Shown here: piece by piece, positions 14,429 through 16,565 of the stretch
How the letters are laid out: each line of letters begins with the position of its first letter
How positions within the stretch are numbered: the first letter of the stretch is position 1
DNA from: DATHWB01 sp040902855
GTDB lineage: Bacteria > Actinomycetota > Acidimicrobiia > Spongiisociales > ZC4RG35
Length of the DNA: 16,565 nucleotides
Reading direction: 5' to 3'
Assembly: GCA_040902855.1 (NCBI GenBank)
Contig: JBBDWN010000132.1
Coordinates: forward strand, 1 to 16,565
Made by a program: the position numbers and the translations under genes
The notes under the pieces: model-generated
What the model saw: only the letters and a program-made list of their open reading frames with translations
Told to the model about the DNA's origin: nothing
Database searches by the model: none

Positions 14429-15418
14429 TCAGGTAGCCATCCGGCTGCTGCCCGGAACGGTCAGGTTCCGCAGGACCGATCCGATCACGTCTTCGATGGC
14501 GGTCCCGCGCATCTGCGCTTCGGGGCGGAGCGCCATGCGGTGGGCCATCGTCGGCACGGCCAGCGCCTTCACATCGTCCGGGGTGACGAATTCGCGGCCG
14601 TCGACCGCCGCCCGCACTCTGGCCAGGCGCTGGAGGGCGAGTGAGGAGCGGGGGGATGCGCCGAGAAGCAGTTCCTCGTGATTGCGGGTGGCCTCCACCA
14701 AGGAGATGATGTAGCCCTGCAGCGACGGCGCGACATGAATTCGACGTGCGACATCGATCATGTCGACCACGTCTTCGGCGGAGATGACCGGCGTGAGATC
14801 ATGGAAACCGGAGCGAACACCATGGGTGTTCATCATCTCGAGTTCCTTCTCACGGGTCGGATATCCGATGCGCACTCGCATGGTGAACCGGTCGAGTTGG
14901 GCCTCCGGCAGCGGATAGGTGCCTTCGTGTTCCAGGGGGTTCTGGGTGGCGACGACCATGAACGGCGCTCCGAGTTCCCTCGTGACGCCGTCGGAGGTGA
15001 CCTGGCGTTCTTCCATGGCCTCCAGGAGCGCAGCCTGGGTTTTGGGACTGGCGCGGTTGATCTCGTCGCCGACGACGATGTTGGCGAAGATCGCACCCGG
15101 TTTGAAAGAGAACTCGGAGGCCTGGCGGTCCCACACGCTGACCCCGGTCACATCGGACGGGAGGAGGTCCGGTGTGAACTGGATGCGGTGGAAGGTGCAG
15201 TCGATGCTGCGGGCGATCGACTTGGCGAGCAGTGTCTTGCCGACACCGGGTACGTCTTCGATGAGCACATGGCCTTCTGCGAAGAGAGCGGACAGCACCA
15301 GCTCGATGACTTCGCGCTTTCCCTGGATGACGTGTTCGACGTTGGATGCGACCTTGTCGAAGCGCTCTGCGAACCACTCGACACGTTCGTCCTCGACCGG
15401 TGTCTCAACTGAAGTCAA
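14429..15418 (-). CDS. MoxR-family AAA+ ATPase
   Basis: MoxR ATPases act as chaperones that activate or assemble other proteins, typically with vWA partners. With the TTG start the protein has 329 residues. Walker A is DVPGVGKT (55-62), Walker B is IVVGDEINR (113-121, with D118 and E119), sensor 1 is N160 in ATQNP, and the conserved PEAQLDRF carries R177. The TTG is preferred because GGGGAGAG (15433-15426) precedes it at good spacing, and a -10 box (15457-15452) would start the transcript inside the codons of the GTG at 15448. That GTG would add ten residues and remains possible. It is the first gene of the MoxR-DUF58-transglutaminase operon and is divergent from a small gene at 15543. Confidence 0.93.
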   Translation of the reverse strand: MTSVETPVEDERVEWFAERFDKVASNVEHVIQGKREVIELVLSALFAEGHVLIEDVPGVGKTLLAKSIARSIDCTFHRIQFTPDLLPSDVTGVSVWDRQASEFSFKPGAIFANIVVGDEINRASPKTQAALLEAMEERQVTSDGVTRELGAPFMVVATQNPLEHEGTYPLPEAQLDRFTMRVRIGYPTREKELEMMNTHGVRSGFHDLTPVISAEDVVDMIDVARRIHVAPSLQGYIISLVEATRNHEELLLGASPRSSLALQRLARVRAAVDGREFVTPDDVKALAVPTMAHRMALRPEAQMRGTAIEDVIGSVLRNLTVPGSSRMAT

Positions 15419-15451
15419 CGCGGATCTCTCCCCGATGGTGGATGTCACGGC

Positions 15452-15457
15452 ACTCTA
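15452..15457 (-). promoter_or_regulatory. possible -10 box of the MoxR operon
   Basis: TAGAGT on the minus strand fits TANNNT. TTGAAT lies 11 nt upstream of it, too close for a standard -35 box. A start 6-8 nt downstream of the box would give a leader of about 25-30 nt before the TTG at 15418. Confidence 0.35.
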
Positions 15458-15483
15458 CCCCTGGTCAGATTCAAGCTCTCGGG

Positions 15484-15489
15484 TAGCCT
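15484..15489 (+). promoter_or_regulatory. possible -10 box of the small basic protein gene
   Basis: TAGCCT fits TANNNT and is identical to the box before the threonine aldolase gene. It would start transcription near 15496, just ahead of GGGAG (15498-15502) and the short frame at 15511. Confidence 0.3.
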
Positions 15490-15510
15490 TATGGAAAGGG
15501 AGTGAAACAC

Positions 15511-15546
15511 ATGTCAGATCCGAGTGGGTGGGATCGGCACAGATGA
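15511..15546 (+). CDS. possible 11-residue leader peptide
   Basis: ATG at 15511 follows GGGAG (15498-15502) by 8 nt and encodes MSDPSGWDRHR, then TGA. The stop overlaps the ATG of the next gene as ATGA (15543-15546), the same coupling seen between real genes in this window. It may be a translated leader that sets expression of the downstream gene. It may instead be the true N-terminus of that gene separated by a frameshift, or chance. Confidence 0.3.
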   Translation: MSDPSGWDRHR

Positions 15547-15791
15547 GGTGGGGCAACACGGTAGGGCAACGCATACGGAGTCTGTTCAGGCTGGTGAGGT
15601 CGGCGCTCGTGACAGGCGTCGCCCATGTTCGGCGCGGGTGGTGGCGCCAGCCCCCTTTCCTTCCACTGCCGGACCCCAATCAACTTGCATGGCGTCGGTC
15701 AACGGCGTACGGAACGGATCGTCGCGCGGAGTCACGCGACCTGGTGAGCTTTCTGCTGTGGGCAGACCGCCAGCGCAGAGCCGCCTCATGA
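15543..15791 (+). CDS. small basic protein of unknown function
   Basis: This 82-residue protein has a strongly basic, amphipathic first half (IRSLFRLVRSALVTGVAHVRRGWW), a proline-rich centre (RQPPFLPLPD, 35-44), then WRRSTAYG and a C-terminal helix (DLVSFLLWADRQRRAAS). The pattern of Trp, Pro and Arg looks like a real conserved small protein rather than a shadow frame, but I cannot name a family. There is no membrane segment. The start ATG at 15543 overlaps an upstream 11-codon frame as ATGA; GTG at 15528 is an alternative in-frame start. It is divergent from moxR and 113 nt upstream of the HNH gene. A competing plus-strand frame (15524-15826) has poorer composition. Confidence 0.6.
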   Translation: MRWGNTVGQRIRSLFRLVRSALVTGVAHVRRGWWRQPPFLPLPDPNQLAWRRSTAYGTDRRAESRDLVSFLLWADRQRRAAS

Positions 15792-15832
15792 TGGGGCTGG
15801 AAGACCGTCTTCGAAAGGTCCAGTAGGCCGCC

Positions 15833-15876
15833 GGAGTGTTGGAGGGACTCGATTCCCTCGATCTGTTCGGCACTCC
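15833..15876. other. nested hairpin upstream of the HNH gene
   Basis: GGAGTG (15833-15838) pairs with CACTCC (15871-15876). Inside lies GAGGGA (15842-15847) pairing with TCCCTC (15854-15859) around a 6-nt loop. It stands between two plus-strand genes and ends 14 nt before the -10 box of the HNH gene. It may end the upstream transcript, although no U-tract follows. Confidence 0.35.
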
Positions 15877-15889
15877 CCAGACCACCGGG

Positions 15890-15895
15890 TAATCT
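15890..15895 (+). promoter_or_regulatory. -10 box of the HNH endonuclease gene
   Basis: TAATCT fits TANNNT and ends 9 nt before the GTG at 15905. GGAGG lies between them but only about one base from the GTG, too close for normal use, so a leaderless transcript is likely. Confidence 0.4.
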
Positions 15896-15904
15896 GCCGG
15901 AGGC

Positions 15905-16402
15905 GTGACACGGGCCCTGATTCTCAATGCCTCGTACGAGCCACTTTCAGTGGTCAGTGCTCGCCGCGCCGTCGTCCTCGTCATCCATGGGAAGGCCGTG
16001 TCGGTCGCCGACCGTGACGACGAGTGGCACGCCGAGACCGTCGTGGTTCGGGTGCCGTCGGTCGTGAAGTTGACGTCGTTCGTGGCTGTTCCGTACGTAC
16101 GCACCGTTCCGGTCACCCGCCGGGCGGTGTTCGGGCGCGATGACTACCAGTGCCAATACTGCCCAGACGGGGCCGAGAGCATCGACCACGTCGTGCCCCG
16201 GTCGCGGGGAGGCCAGCACGTCTGGGAGAACGTCGTCGCCTCCTGTCGCCGCTGCAACGTCCGCAAAGGCAACCGCACTCCGGTAGAAGCGGGCATGCCT
16301 CTCATGCGCGATCCCCGCGCCCCCAAACGCTTCGGATGGATCTACGCATCCACCGGCTTCGCCGTCGACCCCTCCTGGCGCCCGTACCTCCAGACGGCTT
16401 GA
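15905..16402 (+). CDS. HNH endonuclease family protein
   Basis: This 165-residue protein has the N-terminus TRALILNASYEPLSVVSARRAVVLVIHGKAV, common to a widespread actinobacterial HNH group. The HNH core is C83 and C86 (YQCQYC), H95 in IDHVVPRSRGG, N109 in VWENVV, and C114 and C117 (CRRC), then NVRKGNRTP. The four cysteines bind a structural zinc and the central His would act with a metal to cut nucleic acid. The in vivo role is not established; no restriction or phage gene lies nearby. The GTG start keeps the conserved N-terminus and fits the TANNNT box upstream. Confidence 0.9.
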   Translation: MTRALILNASYEPLSVVSARRAVVLVIHGKAVSVADRDDEWHAETVVVRVPSVVKLTSFVAVPYVRTVPVTRRAVFGRDDYQCQYCPDGAESIDHVVPRSRGGQHVWENVVASCRRCNVRKGNRTPVEAGMPLMRDPRAPKRFGWIYASTGFAVDPSWRPYLQTA

Positions 16403-16409
16403 TTGTGCA

Positions 16410-16424
16410 GGGGGGCGACCCCCC
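16410..16424. terminator. GC hairpin after the HNH gene
   Basis: Six G (16410-16415) and six C (16419-16424) enclose a 3-nt loop, 8 nt after the HNH stop. The stem is very stable but has no U-tract, so a terminator role is inferred from position only. Confidence 0.45.
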
Positions 16425-16501
16425 GGCACCCCCCGGACGGTGGGCGTGGTCGATCGGGTTTGGCCTGGTTTCACTCTGTGTCGCATGACGAGCAGTGATC
16501 T

Positions 16502-16534
16502 GTCCCCCCAGGAGCGAAGCGACGTTGGGGGGAC
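16502..16534. repeat. 9-bp palindrome near the window end
   Basis: GTCCCCCCA (16502-16510) pairs exactly with TGGGGGGAC (16526-16534) around a 15-nt loop holding GAGCGAAGCGAC. It looks like a REP-type intergenic palindrome. The rest of 16403-16565 shows no gene, only GC-rich runs. Confidence 0.5.
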
Positions 16535-16565
16535 CGCCCCGCCGCTTTGGGCCGGGCGAGGGGGG

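Noticed and set aside
15524..15826. A 100-codon plus-strand frame competing with the 82-residue gene
   Set aside because: Its composition is shadow-like. The other frame shows a coherent Trp/Pro/Arg pattern with amphipathic helices.
15831..15880. Possible tRNA or tRNA remnant because of a T-loop-like GACTCGATTCC
   Set aside because: There is no acceptor stem, anticodon arm or D-arm in the right places; it fits a nested hairpin better.

Overview
This window comes from a high-GC Gram-positive bacterium of the Actinomycetota. The evidence is high-GC coding sequence throughout, frequent GTG and TTG starts, apparently leaderless genes with a TANNNT box 7-9 nt before the start codon, a DUF3040 membrane protein, an HNH endonuclease of the 'LNASYEPL' type, and a MoxR / DUF58 / transglutaminase operon. 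A lineage such as Acidimicrobiia would fit, but that is a guess. The content is mostly chromosomal housekeeping. I see no transposase, integrase, phage gene, CRISPR array, rRNA or tRNA.

Layout. Bases 1-51 hold the last codons of an unidentified gene, followed by an 11-bp palindrome at 57-104. From 177 to 5545 on the plus strand runs a low-specificity threonine aldolase gene, then a compact type II fatty-acid synthesis operon: fabD, fabH, fabG, acpP, fabF. Its genes overlap by 1-4 nt or sit 1-30 nt apart. FabD loads malonate onto the acyl carrier protein, FabH primes the chain, FabF elongates it and FabG reduces the 3-oxo group. The dehydratase and enoyl reductase are not in the window.

From 5531 to 6373 a single minus-strand gene for a membrane-anchored protein of unknown function is enclosed by a diverged pair of inverted repeats. 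The left repeat carries an extra 46-bp hairpin. This is the most unusual structure in the window. Next come two translationally coupled minus-strand membrane-protein genes of unknown function (6377-7419). They are divergent from a zinc-ribbon Nudix hydrolase (7457-7990), whose 3' end overlaps a convergent histidine-phosphatase gene (7913-8602). Divergent from that is dinB, DNA polymerase IV (8697-9866), followed by a DUF3040 protein (9953-10288) and a MerR-type regulator (10366-10923).

From 15418 down to 10948 on the minus strand lies the MoxR AAA+ ATPase / DUF58 / membrane transglutaminase operon. It probably works as one envelope-associated unit: the MoxR chaperone acts on the DUF58 vWA-like protein, and the transglutaminase domain faces outward. 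Divergent from it is a small basic protein gene (15543-15791), preceded by an 11-codon open frame that overlaps its start as ATGA. An HNH endonuclease gene (15905-16402) follows. The window ends in a non-coding GC-rich stretch with two strong hairpins.

Functional calls rest on motifs read directly in the translations. Start sites, promoters and hairpins are inferred by eye.
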